Shown piece by piece: positions 35,960 through 44,721 of a DNA stretch of 64,000 bases. The stretch is from Pseudomonas helmanticensis. GTDB taxonomy: Bacteria; Pseudomonadota; Gammaproteobacteria; Pseudomonadales; Pseudomonadaceae. The stretch is from positions 3,038,001-3,102,000 of the forward strand of contig NZ_FXUY01000001.1 of the NCBI RefSeq assembly GCF_900182985.1. The letters run 5' to 3'. Below the pieces are notes generated by a model. The model was not told the DNA's origin, did not search any database, and saw only the letters and a program-made list of their open reading frames with translations. A program made the position numbers and the translations under genes. The number at the start of each line of letters is the position of its first letter. The first letter of the stretch is position 1.

Positions 35960-36134
35960 GTTCCGCCTCCAAACAGGGGTTAACCGGACCTATAAGGCCT
36001 CCAGCCTAGTTCGAAAGTGCCCTTCCCCTGCCTGCAAGTGTGCTTCCAGATGTTGCTCGCTGCCCGCAGGCCTTCTTGAAAATAGATATACACTCAGGCC
36101 AATCTATAAAAACCGCCCACTGGGTACCTGTCTC

Positions 36135-37049
36135 ATGATGACCCTGCGTCAGATCCGACACTTCATCGCTGTGGCCGAGACCGGCTCGATCTCCGCCGCC
36201 GCGCAAACCGCGTTCATTTCCCAATCGACTCTGACGTTGGCGATCCAGCAACTGGAAGAGGAAATCGGTGTCAGCCTGTTCAGCCGCCATGCCAAGGGCA
36301 TGACCCTTACGCACCAAGGGCATCAATTCCTACGCCAGGCGCACCTGATTCTCGCCACCGTGGATAACGCCAAGCGCAGCCTGCAACAGAGCACCGATCA
36401 GGTCGCCGGGCAGTTGATCGTCGGTGTGACCAGTCTCGTCGCCGGTTATTACCTGGCGGATCTGCTCACCCGTTTTCAACGTGCTTATCCCAACGTCGAG
36501 ATTCGCGTGATGGAAGACGAGCGGCCATACATCGAGCATCTGCTGGTCAGCGGCGAGATCGATGTCGGCGTGTTGATCCTTTCCAATCTCGAAGATCGCC
36601 ATGCCTTGCAGACCGAGGTACTGACTCATTCCCCCCATCGTCTGTGGCTGCCGGCGCAGCATCCATTGCTGGAACACGACAGCATCAACCTCGCCGATGT
36701 CGCCCGCGAGCCTTTGATTCAGCTAAACGTCGATGAGATGGATCGCAACGCCCAGCGATTGTGGCGCGGCGCCGGGTTGCAGCCGAAAATCACCTTGAGA
36801 ACCGCCTCGACGGAAGCCGTGCGAAGCCTCGTCGCCGCCGGTTTGGGCGTATCGATTCAGCCGGACATGACATATCGCCCATGGTCACTGGAGGGCGACA
36901 TCATCGAAGCACGACCAATTGCCGACTTGAATCAAACCCTCGACGTCGGCCTGGCCTGGCGCCGTGGCACCGCGCGCCCCGCTCTCGTTGATCCATTCCT
37001 GACCGTGGCTCGCGAGCAACCCCACGGCGGGCGCAAGCCATCTATTTAA
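36135..37049 (+). CDS. LysR-family transcriptional regulator
   Basis: A 304-residue regulator read from MMTLRQIRHFIAVAETGSIS (ATG at 36135; a second ATG follows at once). The winged HTH covers residues 1-62 (SAAAQTAFISQSTLTLAIQQ), with the substrate-binding-like effector domain after about residue 90. An open frame extends 61 codons upstream but has no conserved content. It precedes an aldehyde dehydrogenase by 101 bases on the same strand. It may regulate the polyamine/GABA genes downstream; the inducer cannot be told from the sequence. Confidence 0.88.
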   Translation: MMTLRQIRHFIAVAETGSISAAAQTAFISQSTLTLAIQQLEEEIGVSLFSRHAKGMTLTHQGHQFLRQAHLILATVDNAKRSLQQSTDQVAGQLIVGVTSLVAGYYLADLLTRFQRAYPNVEIRVMEDERPYIEHLLVSGEIDVGVLILSNLEDRHALQTEVLTHSPHRLWLPAQHPLLEHDSINLADVAREPLIQLNVDEMDRNAQRLWRGAGLQPKITLRTASTEAVRSLVAAGLGVSIQPDMTYRPWSLEGDIIEARPIADLNQTLDVGLAWRRGTARPALVDPFLTVAREQPHGGRKPSI

Positions 37050-37150
37050 TCGAATGCCGCCTTCAGTATTTAGAATTTGTCGACCTCGGAGCCGCGCACT
37101 AGTCTTGCTGCATCTATAAGACGGTCGGCTCCCGATATCAGGGAGCAACA

Positions 37151-38638
37151 ATGGCCACACAAGAAAAGAGATCGCGGAAAATGGCTGGCGCGCAGACCCC
37201 GATGTGTACCGCGTTGTTGATCGACGGCGAATTGGTCGCAGGCCAGGGTTTCGTCGAGCCGATTCTCAACCCGGCCACCGGTGAAATCCTCACCCACATC
37301 GCCGAGGCCAGCACCGAGCAAGTCGAAGCCGCCATCCTCGCCGCCCACCGAGCCTTCGCCGAGTGGTCACGCACCACGCCGCAGCAACGTTCAAACCTGT
37401 TGCTGGACATCGCCAACGCCGTCGAAAAACACGCCGACCACCTCGCCCGCCTCGAATCGCTGAACTGCGGCAAACCGTTGCACCTGGCGCGTCAGGACGA
37501 TTTGACGGCGACCGTCGATGTGTTCCGTTTCTTCGCCGGCGCCGTGCGTTGTCAGACCGGTCAGCTCAGCGGCGAATACCTGCCGGGCTACACCAGCATG
37601 GTCCGGCGCGATCCGATTGGCGTGGTCGCCTCGATTGCGCCGTGGAATTACCCGATCATGATGGCCGCGTGGAAGATCGCCCCGGCCCTCGCCGCCGGCA
37701 ACACGCTGGTGTTCAAACCGTCCGAACACACACCGCTGTCGATCCTCGCACTGGCGCCAGCGCTGGCCGAAATCCTCCCGCGCGGGGTAATCAACATCAT
37801 CTGCGGTGGCGGCGAAGGCGTCGGCAGCCATTTGGTCGGCCACGCCAAGGTGCGCATGGTCTCGCTGACCGGCGATATCGTCACCGGCCAGAAAATCCTT
37901 CAGGCCGCCGCGAAAACCTTGAAACGCACGCACCTCGAACTCGGCGGTAAAGCCCCGGTGATCGTCTGCAACGACGCCGACATTCAAGCCGTGGTCGATG
38001 GCGTGCGCACCTACGGTTACTACAACGCCGGGCAGGACTGCACCGCCGCGTGCCGGATCTACGCGCAGGCCGGGATTCACGACAAATTGGTTGCCGAACT
38101 CGGCGCCGCCGTCAGCAGCCTGCGCTTCGCCGGCAAACGTGACGCCGACAACGAGATCGGCCCGCTGATCAGTACCCGCCAGCGTGACCGCGTCGCCAGT
38201 TTCGTCGAGCGCGCCTTGGGTCAGCCGCACATTGAGCGGGTGACGGGTGCGGCGGTGCACTCCGGCGCCGGTTTCTACTATCAACCGACGCTGCTCGCCG
38301 GTTGCAAACAGAGCGACGAAATCGTCCAGCGCGAAGTGTTCGGCCCGGTGGTCACCGTGACCCGTTTCGATGAGCTCGCGCAGGCCGTCGACTGGGCCAA
38401 CGACTCCGAATACGGCCTCGCCTCGTCGGTGTGGACGCAGAATCTGGACAAGGCGATGCAGGTTGCCGCGCGCTTGCAGTACGGCTGCACGTGGATCAAC
38501 AGCCATTTCATGCTGGTCAGCGAAATGCCCCACGGCGGCCTGAAACGTTCGGGTTACGGCAAAGACTTATCCAGTGATTCGCTTCAGGACTACAGCGTGG
38601 TGCGGCACATCATGGCCCGCCACGGCCAGCATCTCTGA
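37151..38638 (+). CDS. gamma-aminobutyraldehyde dehydrogenase-like enzyme (copy 1)
   Basis: A 495-residue NAD(P)-dependent aldehyde dehydrogenase. Catalytic Glu is in [11 protein letters not shown] and the catalytic Cys in [37 protein letters not shown] is the cofactor/substrate channel segment. The GQDCTAACR and [16 protein letters not shown] blocks are typical of 4-aminobutanal dehydrogenases (PatD/YdcW type), which turn the product of putrescine transamination into GABA. It has a clear paralogue at 43072 beyond the ABC importer. The extra N-terminus (MATQEKRSRKMAGAQTP) may be partly untranslated, since Met11 or Met18 could also start. Confidence 0.87.
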   Translation: MATQEKRSRKMAGAQTPMCTALLIDGELVAGQGFVEPILNPATGEILTHIAEASTEQVEAAILAAHRAFAEWSRTTPQQRSNLLLDIANAVEKHADHLARLESLNCGKPLHLARQDDLTATVDVFRFFAGAVRCQTGQLSGEYLPGYTSMVRRDPIGVVASIAPWNYPIMMAAWKIAPALAAGNTLVFKPSEHTPLSILALAPALAEILPRGVINIICGGGEGVGSHLVGHAKVRMVSLTGDIVTGQKILQAAAKTLKRTHLELGGKAPVIVCNDADIQAVVDGVRTYGYYNAGQDCTAACRIYAQAGIHDKLVAELGAAVSSLRFAGKRDADNEIGPLISTRQRDRVASFVERALGQPHIERVTGAAVHSGAGFYYQPTLLAGCKQSDEIVQREVFGPVVTVTRFDELAQAVDWANDSEYGLASSVWTQNLDKAMQVAARLQYGCTWINSHFMLVSEMPHGGLKRSGYGKDLSSDSLQDYSVVRHIMARHGQHL

Positions 38639-38721
38639 CTACGCTAATAACAAGCCGCCAACGGCATGCTTCACCGCGTTCACAACTGCCCCGACCATAA
38701 TTTAAAGAAGAGGGTTCAACC

Positions 38722-39873
38722 ATGTTCGTGCACAAGACCGCACTGCTCAGTGCAATCACCACGGCCCTGCTGGCCAGCGCAAGCCTTTCAGCTGCCGAGC
38801 CGCTGAAGGCTGTCGGTGCTGGCGAAGGTCAGTTGGATATCGTTGCGTGGCCGGGTTACATCGAACGTGGCGAGAGCGACAAGGCCTACGACTGGGTGAC
38901 CGGTTTCGAGCAGGAAACCGGCTGCAAGGTCAACGTGAAGACCGCCGCTACCTCTGACGAAATGGTCAGCCTGATGGCGAAAGGCGGATACGACCTGGTC
39001 ACCGCGTCGGGCGATGCGTCGCTGCGGTTGATCGTCGGCAAGCGTGTGCAACCGATCAACACTGCGTTGATCCCGAACTGGAACACCCTCGACCCACGCC
39101 TGAAAGATGCGCCGTGGTACGTGGTCAACAAACAGACTTACGGCACCCCGTACCAGTGGGGGCCGAACGTGCTGATGTACAACACCAACGTGTTCAAGAC
39201 CGCGCCGACCAGTTGGAACGTGGTGTTCGCCGCGCAGGATCTGCCCGACGGCAAGCCGAACAAAGGCCGCGTGCAGGCCTACGACGGCCCGATCTATATC
39301 GCTGATGCGGCGCTGTATCTGAAGTCGACCAAGCCTGAGCTGGGCATCAAGGACCCGTACCAACTCACCGAAGATCAGTACAAAGCCGTGCTCGATCTGT
39401 TGCGCGCGCAGCAGCCGTTGATCCACCGCTACTGGCATGACACCACGGTGCAGATGAGCGACTTCAAAAACGAAGGCGTGGTGGCGTCAAGCGCGTGGCC
39501 GTATCAGGTCAACGGTTTGATGAACGAGAAGCAGCCGATCGCTTCGACCATTCCGAAAGAAGGCGCTACTGGCTGGGCTGATACCACCATGTTGCACGCC
39601 GAGGCCAAGCACCCGAACTGCGCGTACAAGTGGATGGACTGGTCGCTGAAACCGAAAGTCCAGGGCGATGTGGCGGCGTGGTTTGGTTCGTTGCCGGCGG
39701 TGCCAGCGGCGTGCAAGGAGAGCGAACTGCTGGGTGCTGAAGGCTGCAAAACCAACGGTTTCGACCAGTTCGACAAGATCGCCTTCTGGAAAACCCCGCA
39801 GGCTGAAGGTGGCAAGTTTGTGCCGTATAGCCGCTGGACTCAGGATTACATAGCGATCATGGGCGGCCGCTAA
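38722..39873 (+). CDS. ydcS: polyamine-type ABC transporter periplasmic binding protein (YdcS-like)
   Basis: A 383-residue secreted protein with a signal peptide cleaved after ASLSAAE-type residues (about 24). It belongs to the spermidine/putrescine (PotD) binding-protein class: LDIVAWPGYIERGESD, GGYDLVTASGDASLRLI, PYQWGPNVLMYNTNVF, WADTTMLHAEAKHPN and YKWMDWSLKPKVQGDVAAWF. The closest known plan is YdcS of the ydcSTUV operon. Ligand is probably putrescine or GABA-like, inferred from the flanking dehydrogenases. It follows copy 1 of the dehydrogenase by 83 bases. Confidence 0.9.
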   Translation: MFVHKTALLSAITTALLASASLSAAEPLKAVGAGEGQLDIVAWPGYIERGESDKAYDWVTGFEQETGCKVNVKTAATSDEMVSLMAKGGYDLVTASGDASLRLIVGKRVQPINTALIPNWNTLDPRLKDAPWYVVNKQTYGTPYQWGPNVLMYNTNVFKTAPTSWNVVFAAQDLPDGKPNKGRVQAYDGPIYIADAALYLKSTKPELGIKDPYQLTEDQYKAVLDLLRAQQPLIHRYWHDTTVQMSDFKNEGVVASSAWPYQVNGLMNEKQPIASTIPKEGATGWADTTMLHAEAKHPNCAYKWMDWSLKPKVQGDVAAWFGSLPAVPAACKESELLGAEGCKTNGFDQFDKIAFWKTPQAEGGKFVPYSRWTQDYIAIMGGR

Positions 39874-39893
39874 TTCCGATCATAACTCGGTCA

Positions 39894-40029
39894 AGCTCCC
39901 TTTCCCCCTCTCCCCCTTGGGGGAGAGGGCTGGGGTGAGGGGGTAGCTTTTGCCTTTGCTCTTGATCTCAGAGCAATGGCCGAAACCGCCCCCCTCACCC
40001 CCCGCCCTCTCCCGGAGGGAGAGGGAGCT
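39894..40029. repeat. long inverted repeat (CTCCCTTTCCCCCTCTCCC family)
   Basis: Arms beginning AGCTCCCTTTCCCCCTCTCC and ending GGAGAGGGAGCT enclose internal short hairpins (CCCCCTTGGGGG; CTCTCCCGGAGGGAGAG) and two oppositely oriented CTGGGGTGAGGGGG / CCCCCTCACCCCCC motifs. This 136-base element lies between ydcS and ydcT and may lower expression of the downstream genes relative to the binding protein, as REP elements do in other importer operons. Confidence 0.82.
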
Positions 40030-40059
40030 AAAAGCAATCTCAGCGCCCTGCACACCTAC

Positions 40060-40089
40060 TGTAGGAGCCGCCGCAGGCTGCGATCTTTT
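40060..40089. repeat. single GATCGCAGCC-family REP half element
   Basis: Reads TGTAGGAGCCGCCGCAGGCT then GCGATCTTTT. One arm only, with one substitution (GCC for GCT) relative to the consensus arm. It is 51 bases before the ydcT ATG. Confidence 0.8.
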
Positions 40090-40140
40090 CGACGCACACA
40101 CGACTTTTTTTGAAAGCCCGCTTTACCGGAGCACCGCACC

Positions 40141-41178
40141 ATGACGCTTGCAGTCCAGTTCACCAACGTTTCCCGGCAGTTCGGCGAAGTGAAGGCCGTT
40201 GACCGGGTTTCCATCGATATCCAGGACGGCGAGTTCTTTTCCATGCTCGGCCCTTCCGGCTCGGGCAAAACCACCTGCCTGCGCCTGATCGCCGGGTTCG
40301 AACAACCGAGCGCCGGCTCGATCCGCATTCACGGCGCTGAAGCGGCCGGTTTGCCGCCGTATCAACGCGACGTCAACACGGTGTTTCAGGATTACGCGCT
40401 GTTCCCGCACATGAGCGTGCTCGACAATGTCGCCTACGGTTTGAAGGTCAAAGGCGTCGGCAAAACCGAACGGCACAAACGCGCAGAAGAAGCCTTGGAC
40501 ATGGTCGCCCTCGGCGGTTACGGCGCGCGCAAACCAGTGCAGTTGTCCGGTGGTCAGCGCCAGCGTGTCGCCCTCGCCCGCGCCTTGGTCAATCGTCCGC
40601 GCGTGCTGTTGCTCGATGAGCCTTTGGGCGCGCTCGATCTGAAACTGCGCGAGCAAATGCAGAGCGAATTGAAGAAGCTGCAACGCCAGCTCGGCATCAC
40701 TTTCATCTTCGTCACCCACGATCAAACCGAAGCGCTGTCGATGTCCGATCGCGTCGCCGTGTTCAACAAGGGTCGCATCGAACAGGTCGACACGCCGCGC
40801 AATCTGTACATGAAACCGACCACTACATTCGTGGCTGAATTCGTCGGCACCTCGAACGTGATTCGCGGCGATCTGGCCCGTGAAATCAGTGGCCATCCGC
40901 AGCCGTTTTCGATTCGCCCGGAACACGTGCGCTTCGCCGAAGGCCCGCTCGCCAGTCACGAAATCGAAGTCAGCGGCCTGCTCCACGACATCCAGTATCA
41001 GGGCAGCGCCACGCGCTATGAATTGAAGCTGGAAAACGGCCAGACCCTGAGCATCAGCCACGCCAACAATCAGTGGATCGACAGCAGCGCACAACACCAG
41101 ACCGGCCAGCGCCTGAGCGCACGCTGGGCGCGGGAAGCGATGATTCCGCTGCACGACACCGTGGCGAGCGGGGTGTGA
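40141..41178 (+). CDS. ydcT: polyamine-type ABC transporter ATP-binding protein (YdcT-like)
   Basis: A 345-residue ATPase that powers the importer. Walker A GPSGSGKTT (about residues 39-47), Q-loop VFQDYALFPHMS, signature LSGGQRQRVALARAL, Walker B VLLLDEPLGALD, and H-loop VTHDQTEALSMSD are all intact. The C-terminal TOBE-like domain follows at about 250-345. It is two bases upstream of the permease gene, in one operon. Confidence 0.93.
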   Translation: MTLAVQFTNVSRQFGEVKAVDRVSIDIQDGEFFSMLGPSGSGKTTCLRLIAGFEQPSAGSIRIHGAEAAGLPPYQRDVNTVFQDYALFPHMSVLDNVAYGLKVKGVGKTERHKRAEEALDMVALGGYGARKPVQLSGGQRQRVALARALVNRPRVLLLDEPLGALDLKLREQMQSELKKLQRQLGITFIFVTHDQTEALSMSDRVAVFNKGRIEQVDTPRNLYMKPTTTFVAEFVGTSNVIRGDLAREISGHPQPFSIRPEHVRFAEGPLASHEIEVSGLLHDIQYQGSATRYELKLENGQTLSISHANNQWIDSSAQHQTGQRLSARWAREAMIPLHDTVASGV

Positions 41179-41179
41179 C

Positions 41180-42115
41180 ATGAGCACGCTCGCGATGACT
41201 GCATCGCCGCCGTTGCGCAGGTTTTCCAACCTGCTCTACCGCAAGCCGAATCTATATCTTTCGATGCTGTTGGTGCCGCCGCTGCTGTGGTTTGGTGCGA
41301 TTTATCTCGGCTCGTTGCTGGTGCTGCTGTGGCAAGGTTTCTACACCTTCGACGACTTCACCATGGCGGTCACCCCTGACCTGACCCTGGCCAATTTCGC
41401 CGCACTGTTTCAGCCATCGAACTTCGACATCATCCTGCGCACGCTGAGCATGGCCATCGTTGTGTCGATCGCCAGCGCCATCGTCGCGTTCCCGATTGCC
41501 TACTACATGGCGCGTTACACCACAGGCAAAACCAAGGCGTTTTTCTACATCGCGGTGATGATGCCGATGTGGGCCAGTTACATCGTCAAGGCGTATGCGT
41601 GGACGTTGCTGCTGGCCAAGGGCGGCGTGGCGCAGTGGTTCGTGCAGCACCTTGGATTGGAGCCAGTGTTGCAGTTCATTCTGGGAATTCCCGGCGTCGG
41701 TGGCAGCACCTTGTCGACCTCGCATCTGGGGCGATTCATGGTGTTCGTTTATATCTGGCTGCCGTTCATGATCCTGCCGATTCAGGCGTCGCTGGAACGT
41801 TTGCCGCCGTCGCTGCTACAGGCCTCCGCTGACCTTGGCGCCAAGCCGCGTCAGACCTTTATGCAGGTGATTTTGCCGCTGTCGATTCCGGGCATTGCCG
41901 CCGGTTCGATCTTCACGTTTTCGCTGACCTTGGGCGACTTCATCGTGCCGCAACTGGTCGGTCCGCCGGGCTACTTCGTCGGCAGCATGGTCTACGCGCA
42001 GCAAGGTGCGATCGGCAACATGCCGATGGCGGCAGCGTTCACCCTGGTGCCGATTGTGTTGATCGCGGTTTACCTGTCCATCGTCAAACGACTGGGGGCT
42101 TTCGATGCGCTCTGA
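41180..42115 (+). CDS. ydcU: polyamine-type ABC transporter permease (YdcU-like)
   Basis: A 311-residue inner-membrane permease with about six transmembrane helices ([20 protein letters not shown] first). The cytoplasmic EAA-type loop reads [31 protein letters not shown]. It pairs with the next permease. The stop overlaps that gene's start by 11 bases. Confidence 0.92.
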   Translation: MSTLAMTASPPLRRFSNLLYRKPNLYLSMLLVPPLLWFGAIYLGSLLVLLWQGFYTFDDFTMAVTPDLTLANFAALFQPSNFDIILRTLSMAIVVSIASAIVAFPIAYYMARYTTGKTKAFFYIAVMMPMWASYIVKAYAWTLLLAKGGVAQWFVQHLGLEPVLQFILGIPGVGGSTLSTSHLGRFMVFVYIWLPFMILPIQASLERLPPSLLQASADLGAKPRQTFMQVILPLSIPGIAAGSIFTFSLTLGDFIVPQLVGPPGYFVGSMVYAQQGAIGNMPMAAAFTLVPIVLIAVYLSIVKRLGAFDAL

Positions 42116-42914
42116 GAAAGCATCATTAGGCTTAAAAATCGCAGCCTGGGGCGGGTTGGTGTTTCTGCACTTTCCGATCCTGATCATCTTCCTGTACGCC
42201 TTCAACACCGAAGAAGCCGCGTTCAGCTTTCCGCCGAAGGGCTTCACGCTGCACTGGTTCAGCGTGGCGTTTTCGCGGCCGGATGTACTGGAGGCGATCA
42301 AGTTGTCGCTGCAAATCGCGTCCATAGCCACGTTGATTGCGATGGTGCTCGGCACGCTCGCCTCGGCCGCTTTGTACCGGCGCGACTTCTTCGGCAAACA
42401 GGGCATCTCGCTGATGCTGATCTTGCCGATTGCGCTGCCGGGGATCATTACCGGGATCGCCCTGCTGGCGACGTTCAAGACGCTGGGCATCGAGCCGGGG
42501 ATGTTCACCATCATCGTCGGCCACGCGACCTTCTGCGTGGTGATCGTCTACAACAACGTCATCGCCCGCCTGCGCCGTACTTCGCACAGTTTGATCGAGG
42601 CCTCGATGGACCTCGGCGCCGATGGCTGGCAGACCTTTCGCTACATCATCCTGCCGAACCTCGGCTCGGCGTTGCTGGCGGGCGGCATGTTGGCGTTTGC
42701 GCTGTCGTTCGACGAAATCATCGTCACCACGTTCACCGCCGGGCATGAGCGCACGTTGCCGTTGTGGCTGCTCAACCAACTGAGCCGGCCACGGGATGTG
42801 CCGGTGACCAACGTCGTCGCGATGCTGGTGATGATGGTGACCATGTTGCCGATCCTCGGCGCGTATTACCTGACACGCGGCGGCGAAAGCGTCGCCGGCA
42901 GCGGCGGTAAATAA
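42105..42914 (+). CDS. ydcV: polyamine-type ABC transporter permease (YdcV-like)
   Basis: A 269-residue permease starting [20 protein letters not shown]. It has about six membrane helices and an EAA loop ([32 protein letters not shown]). The start lies inside the ydcU end, so expression is coupled. A REP pair follows before the second dehydrogenase. Confidence 0.92.
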   Translation: MRSEKASLGLKIAAWGGLVFLHFPILIIFLYAFNTEEAAFSFPPKGFTLHWFSVAFSRPDVLEAIKLSLQIASIATLIAMVLGTLASAALYRRDFFGKQGISLMLILPIALPGIITGIALLATFKTLGIEPGMFTIIVGHATFCVVIVYNNVIARLRRTSHSLIEASMDLGADGWQTFRYIILPNLGSALLAGGMLAFALSFDEIIVTTFTAGHERTLPLWLLNQLSRPRDVPVTNVVAMLVMMVTMLPILGAYYLTRGGESVAGSGGK

Positions 42915-42939
42915 CCGAATAACCACAAACCCAACCCCG

Positions 42940-43024
42940 TGTAGGAGCTGCCGAAGGCTGCGATCTTTTGATCTTGATCTTTAACAGCAACATCAAAAGA
43001 TCGCAGCCTTCGGCAGCTCCTACA
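42940..43024. repeat. REP/REPIN-type pair (GATCGCAGCC family), tail-to-tail, copy 4
   Basis: TGTAGGAGCTGCCGAAGGCT...GATCTTTTGATC at the left and AAAAGATCGCAGCC...CTCCTACA at the right, with the CCTTCGG core in both arms. The GATC ends face inward. It sits in the 157-base gap between ydcV and the second dehydrogenase gene. Confidence 0.9.
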
Positions 43025-43071
43025 GGGGTTCGGTTTCGGCAGAACAATAAAGTGTTAGTGAGGACAAACCC

Positions 43072-44496
43072 ATGCAAACCAAACTCTTGATCAACGGCCA
43101 ACTGGTCAACGGCGAAGGCCCGGCACAACCGGTGCTCAACCCTTCACTTGGCGAAGTCCTGGTAGAAATCAACGAAGCCAGCGAAGCCCAGGTCGACGCC
43201 GCCGTGCGCGCCGCCGACAACGCCTTCGCCGACTGGTCGCAAACCGCGCCGAAAGACCGCTCGCTGCTGCTGCTCAAACTCGCCGACGCCATCGAAGCCC
43301 ACGGCGAAGAACTGGCCAAGCTCGAATCCGACAACTGCGGCAAACCCTACAGCGCCGCGCTCAACGACGAGATCCCGGCGATTGCCGACGTGTTCCGTTT
43401 CTTCGCCGGCGCCAGCCGATGCATGAGCGGTTCGGCCGGTGGCGAATACCTGCCCGGCCACACCTCGATGATCCGCCGCGATCCGGTTGGCGTGATCGCC
43501 TCCATCGCGCCGTGGAACTACCCGCTGATGATGGTCGCCTGGAAAATCGCCCCGGCGCTGGCTGCCGGTAATACCGTGGTGCTCAAGCCGTCGGAACAAA
43601 CCCCGCTGACCGCGTTGCGTCTGGCCGAACTGGCGTCGGAAATCTTCCCGGCCGGTGTACTCAATCTGGTGTTTGGTCGCGGTCCTACCGTAGGCAGTCC
43701 GTTGGTGACGCACCCGAAAGTGCGCATGGTTTCGCTGACCGGCTCCATCGCTACGGGCGCCAACATCATTTCCAGCACCGCCGACAGCGTTAAACGCATG
43801 CACATGGAACTCGGCGGCAAGGCGCCGGTGATCATCTTCGACGACGCCGATATCGATGCGGCGGTTGAGGGCATTCGTACCTTCGGCTTCTACAACGCCG
43901 GGCAGGATTGCACTGCCGCGTGCCGGATTTATGCGCAGAAAGGCATCTACGACAAGTTCGTCGAGAAGCTCGGCGCAGCGGTCAGCAGCATCAAGTACGG
44001 CTTGCAGGATGATCCGTCGACTGAACTGGGGCCGTTGATTACTGCGCAACACCGCGACCGCGTGGCCGGGTTTGTCGAACGCGCCGTGGCGCAGCCGCAC
44101 ATTCGTTTGATCACTGGCGGCAAGGCTGTTGAAGGCAACGGCTTCTTCTTTGAGCCGACCGTGTTGGCAGATGCCCAGCAGGACGACGAAATCGTCCGCC
44201 GCGAAGTATTTGGGCCGGTGGTTTCGGTGACCAAATTCACTGATGAAGCACAAGCACTGGAATGGGCCAACGATTCGGACTACGGCCTCGCCTCCTCCGT
44301 GTGGACAGCGGATGTAGGACGCGCGCATCGCATGTCGGCGCGTTTGCAGTACGGCTGCACGTGGGTGAACACGCACTTCATGCTCGTCAGCGAAATGCCC
44401 CATGGCGGTCAGAAATTGTCCGGTTACGGGAAGGACATGTCCATGTATGGGCTGGAGGACTACACCACGGTTCGGCATGTGATGTTCAAGCATTAA
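43072..44496 (+). CDS. patD: gamma-aminobutyraldehyde dehydrogenase (copy 2)
   Basis: A 474-residue aldehyde dehydrogenase of the YdcW/PatD type, which oxidises 4-aminobutanal to GABA in putrescine breakdown. Catalytic Glu is in [11 protein letters not shown], catalytic Cys in [30 protein letters not shown] shapes the cofactor site. It is very similar along its full length to the 495-residue enzyme at 37151 (shared EYLPGxTSMxRRDPxGVx[10 protein letters not shown], [17 protein letters not shown]). This copy is the better candidate for the classical enzyme because of its length and its position after the importer, as in E. coli ydcSTUVW. Confidence 0.88.
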   Translation: MQTKLLINGQLVNGEGPAQPVLNPSLGEVLVEINEASEAQVDAAVRAADNAFADWSQTAPKDRSLLLLKLADAIEAHGEELAKLESDNCGKPYSAALNDEIPAIADVFRFFAGASRCMSGSAGGEYLPGHTSMIRRDPVGVIASIAPWNYPLMMVAWKIAPALAAGNTVVLKPSEQTPLTALRLAELASEIFPAGVLNLVFGRGPTVGSPLVTHPKVRMVSLTGSIATGANIISSTADSVKRMHMELGGKAPVIIFDDADIDAAVEGIRTFGFYNAGQDCTAACRIYAQKGIYDKFVEKLGAAVSSIKYGLQDDPSTELGPLITAQHRDRVAGFVERAVAQPHIRLITGGKAVEGNGFFFEPTVLADAQQDDEIVRREVFGPVVSVTKFTDEAQALEWANDSDYGLASSVWTADVGRAHRMSARLQYGCTWVNTHFMLVSEMPHGGQKLSGYGKDMSMYGLEDYTTVRHVMFKH

Positions 44497-44501
44497 CGGC
44501 G

Positions 44502-44579
44502 AAAAGATCGCAGCCTGCGGCAGCTCCTACATGATGGACGCCGCTCCCCTGTAGGAGCTGCCGCAGGCTGCGATCTTTT
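44502..44579. repeat. REP/REPIN-type palindrome pair (GATCGCAGCC family), copy 5
   Basis: Head-to-head pair with the CCTGCGG core in both arms, AAAAGATCGCAGCC outward on each side, and an 18-base spacer. It begins 6 bases after the dehydrogenase stop. Confidence 0.9.
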
Positions 44580-44721
44580 CCGCGACACACGGATGATGTC
44601 GGCGATTCACCACCAGGCTTCACCGAAACCAAAACAACAACTACCGAACCGGGCGGCGCTCACAAAGCCCCGCCACGGCCTCGGCCATCCGAAATCTGCC
44701 GATTTCACGGAGCAAACACAC

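Noticed and set aside
36060..36134. Sigma-70 promoter of the LysR gene (TTGAAA / TATAAA)
   Set aside because: The spacing is about 23 bases, too long; the match is probably chance in an AT-rich stretch.
39894..40089. Possible CRISPR array because of clustered repeats
   Set aside because: The repeats are palindromic REP-type elements without regular unit/spacer spacing; no cas genes are present.
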